Made by a program: the position numbers and the translations under genes. Below the pieces are notes generated by a model. That model was given only the letters and a program-made list of their open reading frames with translations. It was not told the origin of the DNA and did no database searches. Positions 46,340 to 57,199 of a DNA stretch of 64,000 bases are shown here, piece after piece. The stretch spans positions 3,043,001-3,107,000 of the forward strand of contig NC_045142.1 in assembly GCF_008831285.2 (NCBI RefSeq). The letters are read 5' to 3'. How positions within the stretch are numbered: position 1 is the stretch's first letter; every line of letters begins with the position of its first letter. This DNA comes from Nymphaea colorata. Its lineage: Eukaryota; Streptophyta; Magnoliopsida; Nymphaeales; Nymphaeaceae.

Positions 46340-49055
46340 TTTCACTTCTTGTATATAAAATTTTGAAAAGTGATATTTTGGCTCTACTCAAAATTTAAAA
46401 ACTATAATTCAAGCCTTTTTATAAAAAAAATTCTCGCTTTGCCCCTAGGTACACCCATTAGAGTGTCTCAATCACATCGTTTACCGTCCAAATTATTATC
46501 AAAAACTAAGTTTATTAACTCAAATTGCATTTCTAAATTTCTTTGTGTTCACATTGAAGGAGAAGGTGTGAACTCACCCAATGGTTAGTAACGTTGGCAA
46601 AGATGATTGCCCATGTAGGCAACTTGGAGAGGAGGAGCCGGAGATCAGGCAGCTCCTTGGTCCTGGTCACTGATGCGTTCTTCCCCGCCTGGATGAGTTT
46701 GAGCTCAACTGGGTCGACCCGCGGGCTGTCGCGGGGGTCGCTGGTGACGCCTGGAACCCATAAGGACAGCCACAGGTAGCCAAGGGCTCCCCAGAGTGCA
46801 AAGGGTCCGGTGATCCCAAGCATTGCCATGAGAGGTGGAGTTGCAAGCAGGCCTATCAGGTTCCCCATGTGAAAGCCTCCCATTGAGATGCCGACTGCAC
46901 TGGCGCGTTCATTAGATGGAAACCACCTACAGATGTTGAACATTGATCTCCATCAACACTGCTTTCATGGCGCTTCTAAGATAAACTCGCAACAATTTAC
47001 GAGTTGAAATTAATGTTCTTTAACTTTTATTAGATCTTGATTAGTTTCTCTTATGTGTGCAGCTAACATGTAGCAAGGTTTCCTTATGGACGCCAACACA
47101 GCACTAGATCCTGGGGACAAGAGAAGGGGTGGTTTTAGGTTAAAGCCTCCTCCTGCTCACCTAATTAATGTTGTAAAGTTGGAAATGTAAGCCTAAGAAA
47201 TGAGGGTATAATCAATCATTATTTCTTTTGAAAATCATCTTTAAATAAATTTATAAAAACTTGATGAATCAGGTTGAGATGCATGTAGGGAGCCCACATT
47301 TAGCCAATAAATGAAGGGTAGGGAGCCCACATTCAGCCAACAAATGAAGGGACCCTATTTGATAGTATGGGATTTCATATATATATATATATATATATAA
47401 TTCATCTTTTGTGGGACCTACCATTTTAAAAAAAATTGGAAATTTGGAGCTGTAAATTTTAGATGTGCAAAATTCTCAAATCAGAAGTCCAATAAAAAGG
47501 GTGGAACTTCAAATCAAAGGCAAACAATTATACAACCTTATAAGTAGGATCTGAGCCAAAAAAAAATTTATGAGAAGAGCCGAATTAAAGTTTTTAAATT
47601 TTAACTAGAGTCGAAATATCATTTTTCAAAATTTTTATATAAAACAAATAAAATTTTATAAAACTTACATATAAATTTTAAAAAAATATTGAAATGAAGT
47701 CAGGCTCATGGGGGCCCTTCTTGAGCTCTGCCCCTGTTTACAAAACTTTTTTTTACTAGAAAGAGTGACTTGATCCAAGCCTTCAAATAATAATTTTAGA
47801 GAATCAGGAATGCTTTGAGAGAATCAGCAGGATTATTTGATCCTACCAACCAACAAAGAAGAACCGAAATTGCTTGACTCACCCAGATAGCATCTTATTC
47901 ATGCAAGGAATAGCGACGCCTTCGGCGAGGCCAAAGAGAACGCGGACGGCAAGAAGCATAGCAGTTGAATGGTTGGCAGCCCAGGGGGTGAGAAAGGATG
48001 CCAGCGACCAGACCGCTGCTCCCACTGCCATCACCCTCTTCCCTCCGTACAGATCCGCCATGGCTCCCCCTGCTATGGACGAGAAGAAGTAACCCCATAG
48101 AAATGAAGACTGCATGCAACAGAGTGACAAACCCAAATTAATTCAAGTCTCCAACCATTTATGTATCACTCAATGGTTTATGCAGCTATGTATAAATCCC
48201 ATCTCTCATGAATCATTTGAAGTATATACTTCTTATCTACCAGTCAAAATTTGCCCATAGATGCTAAGACTATTGTTTTGAGAAGTTAAATTCTTCTAGC
48301 TCCTCTTTATTTTGCATGCAGAAAAGAGAAAATTCAATCAGAAAGATGCAACGAAGGTTTGAAAAGTACTCTTACATTAATTTTCAGAAAAAAAAAGAGC
48401 CAAGAAAATTGATCACACAGAAAAATTTCTATATAGTGAAAGACAATTGTTGAGAAACGTGATTTCTGCTTGTGTTCGTGTTTCTGCTGGATACAGCTTC
48501 CTTCTGCAATTTTCTTTTAGCAAAAGAGGTGCTGAAGTTAAGATTGAGATGGTATGCAATTGAGTTCTGTTTTAATGGAGTAATCACCTGAACGATGCCC
48601 AAGAAGGCGCTGCTCCAGCCGTAGCGGGCGGCGAGGGGAACGACGGCAACAGACATGACGATCCTATTGGCATTGCAGAGCATCATAACGAAGGCTACCA
48701 TCGCCACCACCTTCACCCTCTCTGGAACCCTGCTGACGGCTTCCCTCTGTATGCTCTCCCCCTCCAGGCTCTGTGCTTTCGCCACCACTCCTCTCCTCCC
48801 CCCTGCCATCGGCGCACCATCGTCGGCGAAGCTGCCGGTCTTTACTTCCGGTCTGATCCGGCCAGAATGCTCCAGTCTGGTCCCGGAGAACCTGCTCTCT
48901 GCGCGCACCATCCGAATCCTGGGCATTGCGTTCTGCCAACTCCTTGTTCTTTGAAGGGCTGTGTTTAGTTTCAGGAAAGCATAGGAATAAGGCGAGGTGG
49001 AGAGGCCGGAAGGCGAGGGCGGCAAGATCGCCCACTTAAGCGGTGCTGCCGCCAT
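42238..49055 (-). CDS. PHT4: PHT4/ANTR-type plastid phosphate (anion) transporter, copy B
   Basis: Eight modelled exons: 48588-49055, 47883-48109, 46578-46926, 45645-45689, 43830-43973, 43354-43491, 43224-43257 and 42238-42407. Total 1575 bases, 524 aa, with the same intron phases as copy A. The start ATG at 49055 opens MAAAPLKW; the upstream in-frame codon is TTG, not ATG. An N-terminus of about 100 residues looks like a plastid transit peptide, then a 12-helix major-facilitator domain with GLAEGVAIPCMN, WFPSNERASAVG, LLSWMPVYF, NLKQAAWFSAIPWGMM, DIAPQYAGFLHG and NSAGTLAAIVSTIGTGYF, ending FATADRVF. The loop between helices 2 and 3 reads MADLYGGKRVM: the Arg conserved in DRxGG of the superfamily, present in copy A, is Leu here. 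It would import or exchange phosphate or another anion at a plastid membrane, if still active. Confidence 0.93.
42892..42949. repeat. (CT)n(TA)n compound microsatellite
   Basis: A CT run passing into ATCTATAT and TA repeats, inside the last part of PHT4-B (intron between exons 7 and 8). Confidence 0.95.
44140..44225 (-). mobile_element. SINE-like tRNA-derived head
   Basis: On the minus strand, TAGTAATGCATTGGGTGG (A-box-like) is followed by GGTTCAAATTTC (B-box-like, near 44146-44157). It lies in intron 4 of PHT4-B. The A and B boxes are recognisable but the 3' end and target duplication were not found. Confidence 0.4.
45035..45105 (-). mobile_element. SINE-like tRNA-derived head
   Basis: On the minus strand, TAGCGAGTTGGATCAACAAC is followed by CTTGATTCGATTCTC, an A-box/B-box pair with tRNA-like spacing. 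Same intron of PHT4-B as the copy at 44140-44225. Confidence 0.4.
45362..45421. repeat. (CT)n(TA)n compound microsatellite
   Basis: About 30 bases of CT followed by about 28 of TA, in intron 4 of PHT4-B. Same architecture as the tract at 42892-42949. Confidence 0.95.
45845..46017. repeat. TCATGAATTTG / TGTTACTGTTGCCAAACAG dispersed repeat
   Basis: Begins CTATGAATCTGCC and ends GTTACTGTTGCCAAACAGCCCC, with internal TTCATGAGACAATAACAATATGTTAC repeated once (near 45930 and 45975). It lies in intron 3 of PHT4-B. It shares vocabulary with 37975-38110, the satellite, 49440-49690 and 57560-57635. Confidence 0.6.
46240..46448 (+). mobile_element. hAT-like element with internal TA microsatellite
   Basis: Left end CAGGAGCGGAGCC, right end CTTTGCCCCTAG, an inverted pair resembling the 7489-7697 tips. 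It contains a (TA)n run at 46285-46333 and the AT-rich core shared with 34215 and 47535. The flanking octamers CGTGCACT and GGTACACC agree at only 5 of 8 positions, so the target duplication is uncertain. Confidence 0.5.
47535..47736 (-). mobile_element. hAT-like element, opposite orientation
   Basis: Reverse complement matches 46370-46440 and 34290-34385 (AAATATCATTTTTCAAAATTTTTATATAAA core). The right end is GAGCTCTGCCCCTG. It lies in intron 2 of PHT4-B. No clean target duplication. Confidence 0.5.
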
Positions 49056-49400
49056 TATTGGAGGCTCTTCCAAGCCTAGATCCTGAGCTCACTAACGTGA
49101 AAGCTTCACCACCTTCTTCTTCTTCTTCTTCTTCTTCTTCTTGTCCTTCCTCCTCCTCCACTTAAGCTTCTCCTAGTGGAGGAAGGGGAGAGAAGAGAAG
49201 AAGGAAGAAGAGAAAGTTAGTTGAGTCCAATGTGCCACTAATTTTCTATAGCACTGTGGGTGTCTGCCAGGGGCTGGAATTTTGCAATGTGGGAGATCAA
49301 CAAAGACTGATGGAATTCACTGAGCTACCATTCCATTCATGCCACCAACTTATTTGGGCTTCTCAGCTATGCCTCTTGTCTGGTTGACTAGAAGCCAGGA
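49056..49400. promoter_or_regulatory. 5' leader and promoter region of PHT4 copy B
   Basis: Contains a (CTT)n run at 49112-49142 just upstream of the start codon (purine-rich GAA on the transcribed strand), probably in the 5' UTR. No clear TATA box was singled out. Confidence 0.4.
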
Positions 49401-49427
49401 GATGAGCAGCAGCCTCTTCCAAATTAT

Positions 49428-49690
49428 GTTTACATTTATTTGTTTAGAGGCCGGTTAGTATTATTACTGTCTCATGAATCTATTATAGTAGAATTACTGC
49501 AACGCATTGTTATGTTTACATTTATTTGTTTAGAGGCCGGTTAGTATTATTATTGTCTCATGAATCTATTCTAGTAGAATTCATAGAATTCATGAAGCAC
49601 TGCAACGCATTGTTCTACTAATTTGTCTCAATTTTTAGTGTAAATTTATGTGACAGTAATAATGTGTTACTGCTGCAAGCCTCTATGTGA
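49428..49690. repeat. Dispersed repeat with an internal tandem duplication
   Basis: TTATGTTTACATTTATTTGTTTAGAGGCCGGTTAGTATTATTA followed by TGTCTCATGAATCTATT occurs twice in tandem (about 49427 and 49512). It ends in GTGTTACTGCTGCAAGCC, a variant of the TCATGAATCT / GTTACTGTTGCCAAA family. Confidence 0.6.
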
Positions 49691-50418
49691 CTCCTATGTA
49701 GTTGAAATAGCAAAAATGCCCTTTAAAAAGATGAAATGAATAGGCTTTGTAAGGACAAAATGGGAAATAATGATTTTTTTTTTTTGTTTGAATTATGTCG
49801 TGGTTAGGGGGCAGTGTGCTGTTTTGGTTGGGGGTTCAAGAAACGTGGTGTGTAATGTTTCAATAGCATGGAGTTTTATGCTGCTGGGCGAGTGAAAATT
49901 TTCTCTTGGCGCCGGTGCAGTTTCTAAGCTAAGTGAAGAAGAAGAAGAAGAAGAAAAAGATCTTCTTCAATTAGATTTCGACTTAGCTTTTGGTTCAAAT
50001 TTGAATTTCAACATTGAATATCCAGATCTTACGTTTTATGCCTAACGGAGTTGGATTCCTATTAGATTTTTGAGATGGATGATACAAATACTTGAAGTTT
50101 ATCTGAAGTTTGGATCCGATTATGATTCAGAGCTTTTTGTCTTACTGGATCTGCCTAGATGAATATAGTTGTGGGAACCAGATCTTATGAACCCATTTAG
50201 CTCCCTAGACTCACTGTCTGATGTGAGCCCAATATCTAAAATTTTCCATCGTTAAGGTCAACTGACTAGTAGTGTCATGACACGGCCTACTCCCACAACG
50301 GACTTGGGTTTTTTATCTGATAGATCCCAACCTACTCCCTAGTAGCTTTAGTTTCTTTCTTAAAAGAATACAAAACCATGTTAACTAATCACTTAACAAC
50401 TCCTTTTGTACATCCTCT

Positions 50419-50601
50419 AAGATTCTTCACAATCTTACATAAGAGACTAAACTTTTGAAGTGTTATAATCCACATCCCCTCCCCTCCTAAAGCACATGTA
50501 TCTACACGTATATGACCTTAGGTCCGAGTGTTACATCTGGCTCTGATACTACTATAATTATCTAAAAGTTTAGTCTCATGCTTAAGATTATACAAAATCT
50601 T
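50419..50601. repeat. Inverted repeat with LTR-like loop
   Basis: The left arm 50419-50456 (AAGATTCTTCACAATC...CTAAACTTTT) pairs imperfectly with 50564-50601. The loop carries TGGCTCTGATAC; on the minus strand this reads GTATCAGAGCCA, close to a common plant LTR-retrotransposon primer-binding site. Whether it is an LTR edge or a fold-back element is open. Confidence 0.55.
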
Positions 50602-50941
50602 GAGGGACTTATAAAATATGTTATTAAGTGATTGGTTGTATTGGTTCTTACCTCTTTTAGGGGAAGAACTGAAGCTGGTAGGAGGCGGGTTGACGGTCAT
50701 TAGTTACTTTCAATCCTTACCAGTTACCACATATTTCACTTGGCCCACTTCACAAAGTGAGATTTGTGGTCACCATGAAATGAATTAAGGTCGCTGGCAA
50801 CAAAGATGCGGCGGCCAATTGTTTTGGCTAGTTTCGTTCATCCACACCAGCTTTGACGACCAAACTAGTTTGGTGGCAATAGCTACATATGCTTCACCAT
50901 TTGTATCTATTTCCAGAACTTGGGGATGTAAAGGTGAAAAT

Positions 50942-51521
50942 GAATTGGATTTAGATAATCTAAGTAAGTTCTTAAAGTTTCAAACTCGACTAGATTCAAT
51001 TGCAAATCTCTTGTGCACGAGAACAATTAGATTGTTGACAGCGGTGCCACTGGATATTTTAGTCTTGTATGTGCTATTTGGGGACCTTGGTGGACCTACG
51101 ATACACCCGCCACAGTCTGTAGGAGTAGCACACACATGAATGAAATCGACACCATGAGTACCCATGTCAGAGGCATATGTAGCAGATGGCCAGAATCAAG
51201 AGCAGGTTTCCATATGTGTCACTATATTGTAGTGGCAGAGCTAGAAATTTTTAATTAACACAAAAAGTGCATTAACAGTGAAAGTCGGTTTGATTCCCAT
51301 GTGTGCTACTCTTCTAAACTGCAAAAGGTGGCGCACACAACATTTTAATTGACTGGTGTATCGTAGGTTCACCAAGGTCCCGAAACAGCACATACAACAC
51401 TGGAATCTTCAGCTGCACCACTATCAACAATGTAATTATTCCTGTGCACAAGAGATTTGCAATCGAATCTGGTCGAGTTTGAAACTTTAAGAACTTACTT
51501 AGATTATCTAAATCCAATTGA
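50942..51521. repeat. Large inverted repeat, arms of about 170 bp
   Basis: The left arm 50942-51110 and right arm 51353-51521 are reverse complements with scattered mismatches across the whole length, separated by about 240 bases. Each arm carries the same reading frame with the shared words NLSKFLKFQTR and SIANLLCT. A partial third copy of the arm edge follows at 51522-51558. The encoded segment is not recognised. Confidence 0.85.
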
Positions 51522-51559
51522 ACCTGGTCGAGTTTGAAACTTTAAGGACTTACTTATAT

Positions 51560-54500
51560 TTGCAAGATGGAATGTGTGTACTCTTATCTATTTATTAAGT
51601 GACACATACAGGTGGACCTGATCTCACTTTAGCATAAATAACCATTTAAGTATCATTAGGAGAGTGGTAATTAGGGTTCTCTAGAGTGAGGAGGCTTGAT
51701 AAGAAGCCCTCCTTGCTTACCTCAATGAGAGAAAGTGGTAGTGGAAAGGAGGCTTACAGTATGAACATGGAAGGGCAAATATTCATTTAGGGACCAACCA
51801 CTTCACATTTCCAACACTCTTGATACAGGCTACTATGTGACAATTTGTTATATGCCTCCATATTCAGCTACCAGTCTAACCACCTAACCTTTTCAATGGC
51901 CAAACGCCCATCTACTTTTCCAACTTTCAATTGGTTTAATCTTCATTCCATTCTATTTTCTTCCTTCTTTAGGTCAAGGGCAGCTCCATCATTTATAAAA
52001 AAAAAAAAAAATCCATCTGGTAGAATCTTTGAGGCCCTGCACTTATGAAGAGTACACATAGCTTGAATCTTGTGGCAAGAAGGATTCTTTGTTGATTATA
52101 AACAAGAACATTGAATTTTCGAATCTAAAACTCCAATAGTTTTTTTTTTTTTTTGTTAGTGTCCTGAATGTATTAGTATTAATAAATTGAGCGGAAAATT
52201 GAAGATGATTATTTTATTAATAGTGATGCATGTAAACTTTAAAATTGTAAAATTGATGACACTTCTAACCGAGTTGTAACTTAGTCTTAGGGCTTAAAGT
52301 GAATTGTGGGGAGCAAACTGATTTTCGTGGGGATTTTGGATCAATCATAACATTGGCCTGAGCTTGCACGAATCGACCGATTCGAATCAAAATGTGACTG
52401 AATGGGCCGATTCAGTGTGAATCACCTATTCTAGCTTTAAAACTTTTTAAAATGACACTAATATCCCATTTCCCACTCCTTGAGTCCTGAGGGTGGTTTT
52501 GACCTTTCACCAAACCGCCAAAGGACAACACCAATAAGAAAACTTGCCTGGTTACGATGGTCCGTAAGGTATTCAAACCATCTCTGACATTGAGGGCATG
52601 TTCAAATGCAGTGACTAAGATCCTCACGTCGATTTTCATTGGGGGTAATTTAATTTTAGATCAGGTGAAGACAGTTGAACATTTTTCCTACCAACTTTCT
52701 TCAATTTCAAAGTTAAAAAACGAAGAATGATTTAGATTTCTTTACCGAGTATTTGTTGGTTGTTGTGTGGTTAAAGTGACTTTCACATGAAAGAAAAGGT
52801 TGTCAGAGTAACATAACTAGAATGTGCATCAGTTACACTAATCTGGTAGACGTACATTTCCCATGGAAATAGAACAACTAGTTAAGATTTTGTCAAATAG
52901 AAAGGTTTCTCAAGGACAGTTGCGGCGGGTGATTCGTCCTTGTATCTGTATCTTATACTGCTGCTTTCCTTCATTATCTACCCGAAAAAGAAAGGGTCAA
53001 GTGCCGCTTATCTGGGAGCAGTACTGACGTTTGGCGACTGCAAATTTCCATTCTCGAGAAAGACACTTCATCCCATCTCATGGAGACTGGGACAGTCAGT
53101 AACTGTTGGTTCGCAGCTAGCACCCTCTCTTTCCACATTTTAACCCCGGCAAACAGAAGCAAGATCATGGTTACAGAGAAAGGCAGATGAACCTATGCAC
53201 TTCCACTTCCAAATATAGAAAAGGGATAGGAAGCATCATTGGCGCATGACATGGCCATTGCTTCATCAGCACCCGCAAGGCAAAAAGAGAATGCGACAAA
53301 CTGAAGCTCACGAAGAGGCACCAAGTATATGAATTAGAGGTTAAGAAGAGGCACCAAGTATTTAACGGTAATCTTTAAGCATGAAAACACTGAACTCCTG
53401 AGTTAGAGAGGGTATTTTACAGCAAAATTGCGGAAACCTTTCAGTCATATTAGCAGAAGTTCCTATCTCATTCAGGTATATGTTCTCACAGCGGATGGAA
53501 GTATCTGATAGATGGAAACACCTGATATGAACCCCAAAACATACAAAAAAACCATGCAATTACAATTCAAATGATGCCACTAGCACAGATATCTGAGAAG
53601 TGATCTACCATTTCCAAGACCTAACAAGGCATTAGAGTTCATTATTGAAGCCCCTACATGTCTGAAAACTTCCAGATTTGCAAATTTGCAAACAGTGGGC
53701 ACCATATGGCATAAGAGTGCAGATCAGGTTTGCAGCTTTGTAGTGAAACGTCACCAGGTCCGCATGTTTCTATGTTGCTGTACACCATCATCAGTACACT
53801 GACAAGCCAAAGCCATATATGCGACCCTTGATGCATATTGAGCAAAGGACTCCATGGCCTCATCTCAGTCGATAAATTATATTCCATCCAATAGCAATTC
53901 AACAAAAAGAAAACCAGACTCAAGAAATTAGCAAAAGTAACCAATACAACACAGGCCTGAACCATGGTAAGGATATTGCTTGCCACCTTATCAACACAGA
54001 GTTCCCATGGGTATAAACAGGCAAATACCCTCCTGAACCCTAAATAGTTTGCAGCATTGAACCCTCTTCGAGATTAGGAAAAAGAAATGCCTTGACGTTG
54101 AAGGGAAGATAATCCTTGCTCATGACCCTTAACATGTTAGACTGTTTTCATATCATTACACCAACTACTAAGTTTGTGATATTCGGAAGAATCTGATCTG
54201 CCTAAAGTTCTTGATCACCTCAAAATATCAGTACATCATTCGAAGTTGGCATTGGAAGAAACAAAGCCCTAACGAGAGATGAAGAGCTACCCATCGGTTC
54301 CAAACAAACAAACGTGTGACAAATGCGACAAAGAGCTAACATTCGCAAATCGCTCCCATAAAGCACCCTAGAAAAGGGAAAAACCGACGCCCTACAATTT
54401 AGAACTGCGGTAACTGAAGGAAAATGCATAAGCTCAAGTGCAAAGGCCTACCACCACCAACTGCATTTTTAGTCCAGCGCGATCAATCCCAAACCCATCA

Positions 54501-55133
54501 CGAAGCTGAATCTCTTCAGCATATTGACCCTTCTGGATTCACCGACAATCACGTAATAGACTCAAGATATGAACCATGATCTTCAGAAAAGAACATAGAA
54601 CTGTTAAAATGCAAATCATAACACCAACAAGTTGGCCTCCTACATGGTGTTTAACATCTCATGGGTGGGAATAGTTAGAAAATAGTTTTTAAAAATGTAG
54701 CAAGAACACGTTGATGTGTACATCGGCCTAAGTTATACTTTGCATCGTAGCTTGTAGCAGACTGTAGGGACAGATCGGAATCCACCACACTGGGTGCCCG
54801 CGTCCGTTTGAACCAGGTCATTCAATTATAAAACTCAGTCTAAAATATCAACTGAAAACAAAGACACAACCCTTAGCATATAAAGGTATGAAGGCACCAA
54901 AGTGGAATTCAACAGCAAGAGACAAAGATCATCAACCAACAATTTCTTCCACATCCATGCTTGTACTCAACAATCCTATCAACCGAGAATAACGCAAACC
55001 GTTCTCTTAGCCAAAGGGAACACCCGTTAACCATAAGCATAGTAGCTGAGTCTCATAAGAAATATGTACAACAACCCAGAACGACGATATCAGCAACAGA
55101 TAATTTACCTCCACAGAGCCTCTGAAACCCCAA
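51560..55133. other. Spacer with no assigned gene
   Basis: AT-rich, with only short unsupported frames. An A-run and T-run pair lies near 51998 and 52140. The right end (about 55000-55133) is probably 3' UTR of the C2-domain gene; on the minus strand GGAG|GTAAAT near 55108 could be a donor of a 3' UTR intron, so part of the spacer may be transcribed. No RNA gene was recognised. Confidence 0.5.
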
Positions 55134-56111
55134 TCAGTAATCGCCATGGTACTCAGAGTACCTATCCCTAGGCGCCGGCTCCTTCTCCGGCCTCTCAGAC
55201 GCCTTCTCTTCCTCATACTTGATGCCTTCGTCCAGAGCTAGTCCACCGAGGGTGCCGGCCACCGCTCCGACGGCCAGCCCCGTCCCAAAGCCCATCTTCG
55301 ACCCTTTCCCCTTTTGAGCGTGATCAACACCATAAAACGAAGAGGAAGACGGAGACGAGTCGAACGGAGCAGAGGGACCCGAAGCGTACCCAGCTCGCCC
55401 ATAATAGTCCGGTGCGACCGGCGGAGGGGGCGGTGGAGGGAAAGGGCTGGGTTGGCTGTAGAAACCAGAATGGCAATTAGGTCTCAGATAAGCGAGATCG
55501 GCGTACTGATACGAGGAGTATCCCCCGCGGAATTCCGGAGACTGGGAAGGCGGCGGCAAGTACGGCTGAGGAGGAGGGAAGGACGGGGAGTACGGGGCAG
55601 CCGGAGGGGGGTGTGCGTAATCCGGCGGTGAGGAGCCGAGCTGTACCTCCTTGACTGCGATTTTGATCTTGATCTTGCCCTGAGGGCGGCCCGAGGGCCG
55701 CCGGAGCTCGAGGGTGACGAGGCGGGGGGAGTCGCCGGCTGGAGCGTCGCTGAGGGGCAAAATGGCAGAGCCGACGAGAGGGTTGACAGGCTTCGAGGAG
55801 GCGGAGATGGGAGCCGAGTCGGCATGGAGGACGTCGATGGAGAGGGAGGGGGGAGAGGACGAGGAGGAGGAGACGACGGAGAGGGGGCGGGGAAGAGAGA
55901 GGGAGAGGGGAAGGCGGACGCTCCAGACGGGCTTCGTACCGCCCAAGGAGTCTACGGAGGTGGGGAAGCGGTTCCGGGGGTCGACCCACGCGACGGCGTA
56001 AGGGAGGAGGTCGCCGTGTCGCCAGTTGACGTTCTTGAGGTGCTTTGCCGAGACGATGGTCAGGTCGATCTCCAGGCGGATCTTCGACGACGCCGGCGGT
56101 GGAGCTGCCAT
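55134..56111 (-). CDS. C2-domain SRC2-like protein
   Basis: Intronless, 325 aa from the ATG at 56111 (ATCATGGC context). A further in-frame ATG at 56186 abuts a TATAAA at 56192-56187, so it would lie at or upstream of the transcription start; the inner ATG is chosen. The C2 domain covers about residues 8-150 (EIDLTIVSAKHLKNVNW at its start, then YAVAWVDP). A Pro/Tyr-rich linker follows with PPPPPPP and YSSYQYADLAY, then a C-terminal glycine-zipper or membrane-like segment, MGFGTGLAVGAVAGTLGGLA, and an acidic and basic tail ending YSEYHGDY. SRC2-type proteins bind membranes, some in a calcium-dependent way, and are linked to cold and defence responses. Which role applies here is not shown. Confidence 0.87.
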   Translation of the reverse strand: MAAPPPASSKIRLEIDLTIVSAKHLKNVNWRHGDLLPYAVAWVDPRNRFPTSVDSLGGTKPVWSVRLPLSLSLPRPLSVVSSSSSSPPSLSIDVLHADSAPISASSKPVNPLVGSAILPLSDAPAGDSPRLVTLELRRPSGRPQGKIKIKIAVKEVQLGSSPPDYAHPPPAAPYSPSFPPPQPYLPPPSQSPEFRGGYSSYQYADLAYLRPNCHSGFYSQPSPFPPPPPPPVAPDYYGRAGYASGPSAPFDSSPSSSSFYGVDHAQKGKGSKMGFGTGLAVGAVAGTLGGLALDEGIKYEEEKASERPEKEPAPRDRYSEYHGDY

Positions 56112-56186
56112 GATGGTGGTCGTGGTGGCGGCGGCGAGTGGGTTGATAAGGGAATGACCGGCCGACGAAAGGGCCGAAGTGATCAA

Positions 56187-56192
56187 TTTATA
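56187..56192 (-). promoter_or_regulatory. TATA box of the SRC2-like gene
   Basis: TATAAA on the minus strand, 76 bases upstream of the chosen start codon. A W-box-type TTGACC lies beside it on the plus strand (56195-56200). Confidence 0.65.
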
Positions 56193-56610
56193 CTGTTGAC
56201 CACCAAAGGAGCGAAGAGGGTAGCCTACAGGGAGCGCAGCTCCTTTGTTTCAGCTCTGACCGTTAAAATTCAAAAATAAAATCTTCATTTTCTTATTCGG
56301 TCCCAACATTTTTTAGCTGCATTAGTGTCGGCAAGATAATGCAGAGGACGAATTATTTTGTTATTATAACGCAATCTTATCTCTGGTTATACATTTAATT
56401 AAATATGTGTTTCATTTTAAGAAGGAAAGATAGGCTATCAAATAAATGAAGGTTGGACTTAAGATCTTTAAGTATAATTCAGTTTCACTACCCAAAATGT
56501 CTCTATAACGGCTTCAAATGTTAAGCTGGCTAAGTCCTTAGTTAACGGACATATCATCAACCTTATCCATGACTAAATTTGGATGAACATGAGGAACCCC
56601 ACTATTTAGG
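56193..56610. other. Upstream flank of the SRC2-like gene
   Basis: AT-rich, no gene seen. Presumed promoter-side sequence. Confidence 0.5.
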
Positions 56611-56619
56611 GGTGAATAC

Positions 56620-57050
56620 AAGCTAAGTTAGCTCGAGTTCAGTCAGGTTCAACCCAGCTCGAGAATAGCTCAACGGAAGCAGCTCGAGCTCGACTCGGCA
56701 GTTACGTGTTGAGCTCGAGTTCGACTCGATTAAAGCTCAACAAACTCGTTTGAATATAATTAATGTTCATCGCTACGTGTTGAGCTCGAGCTCGACTCAA
56801 TTAAGGCTCTTAAGGCTCGACAAACTTATTTGAATATAATTGATATTCATCGTCACCTGTTTACCTCAAACTCAACTTGATTAAGGCTCAAGCTCGACTC
56901 GATAATTACGGAGCTCGAACTCAACTCGATTATTTGAACGAGTTGACTCATGAACTCGAGTTCGACTCGTTAAGCAAATGACTCAGCTCAAACTCATTCA
57001 CGAGTCAAACTTTAACAAATCGAGCTCGAGTAACTCGACTCATTGTTTGC
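56620..57050. repeat. GCTCGAGCTCGACTC-rich degenerate tandem repeat
   Basis: Many copies of GAGCTCGA(G/A)(T/C)TCGACTCGATTA, including a near-duplicate pair, ACGTGTTGAGCTCGAG...TTTGAATATAATT (about 56704 and 56774). A tail near 57010-57040 reverts to TCGAGCTCGAGTAACTCGA. This GAGCTCGA-rich vocabulary is common in plant dispersed repeats. Confidence 0.75.
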
Positions 57051-57199
57051 CCCTACCACTATTGAAATGAGTGGTCAAAGCCTCGTTTTCTTTTCCTTGT
57101 CTCTAGAGTCCATAACTTTATGAAGGCTTGGGTAAACTTATGATTACTCACTTCAACTTGATAGTAATGTTTACCACCATTTGGAGTGCAAATGAATAA

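Noticed and set aside
55477-55989. Long alternative frames on both strands within the SRC2-like gene
   Set aside because: GC-rich, Pro/Arg-rich shadows of the real C2-domain frame; no domains of their own.
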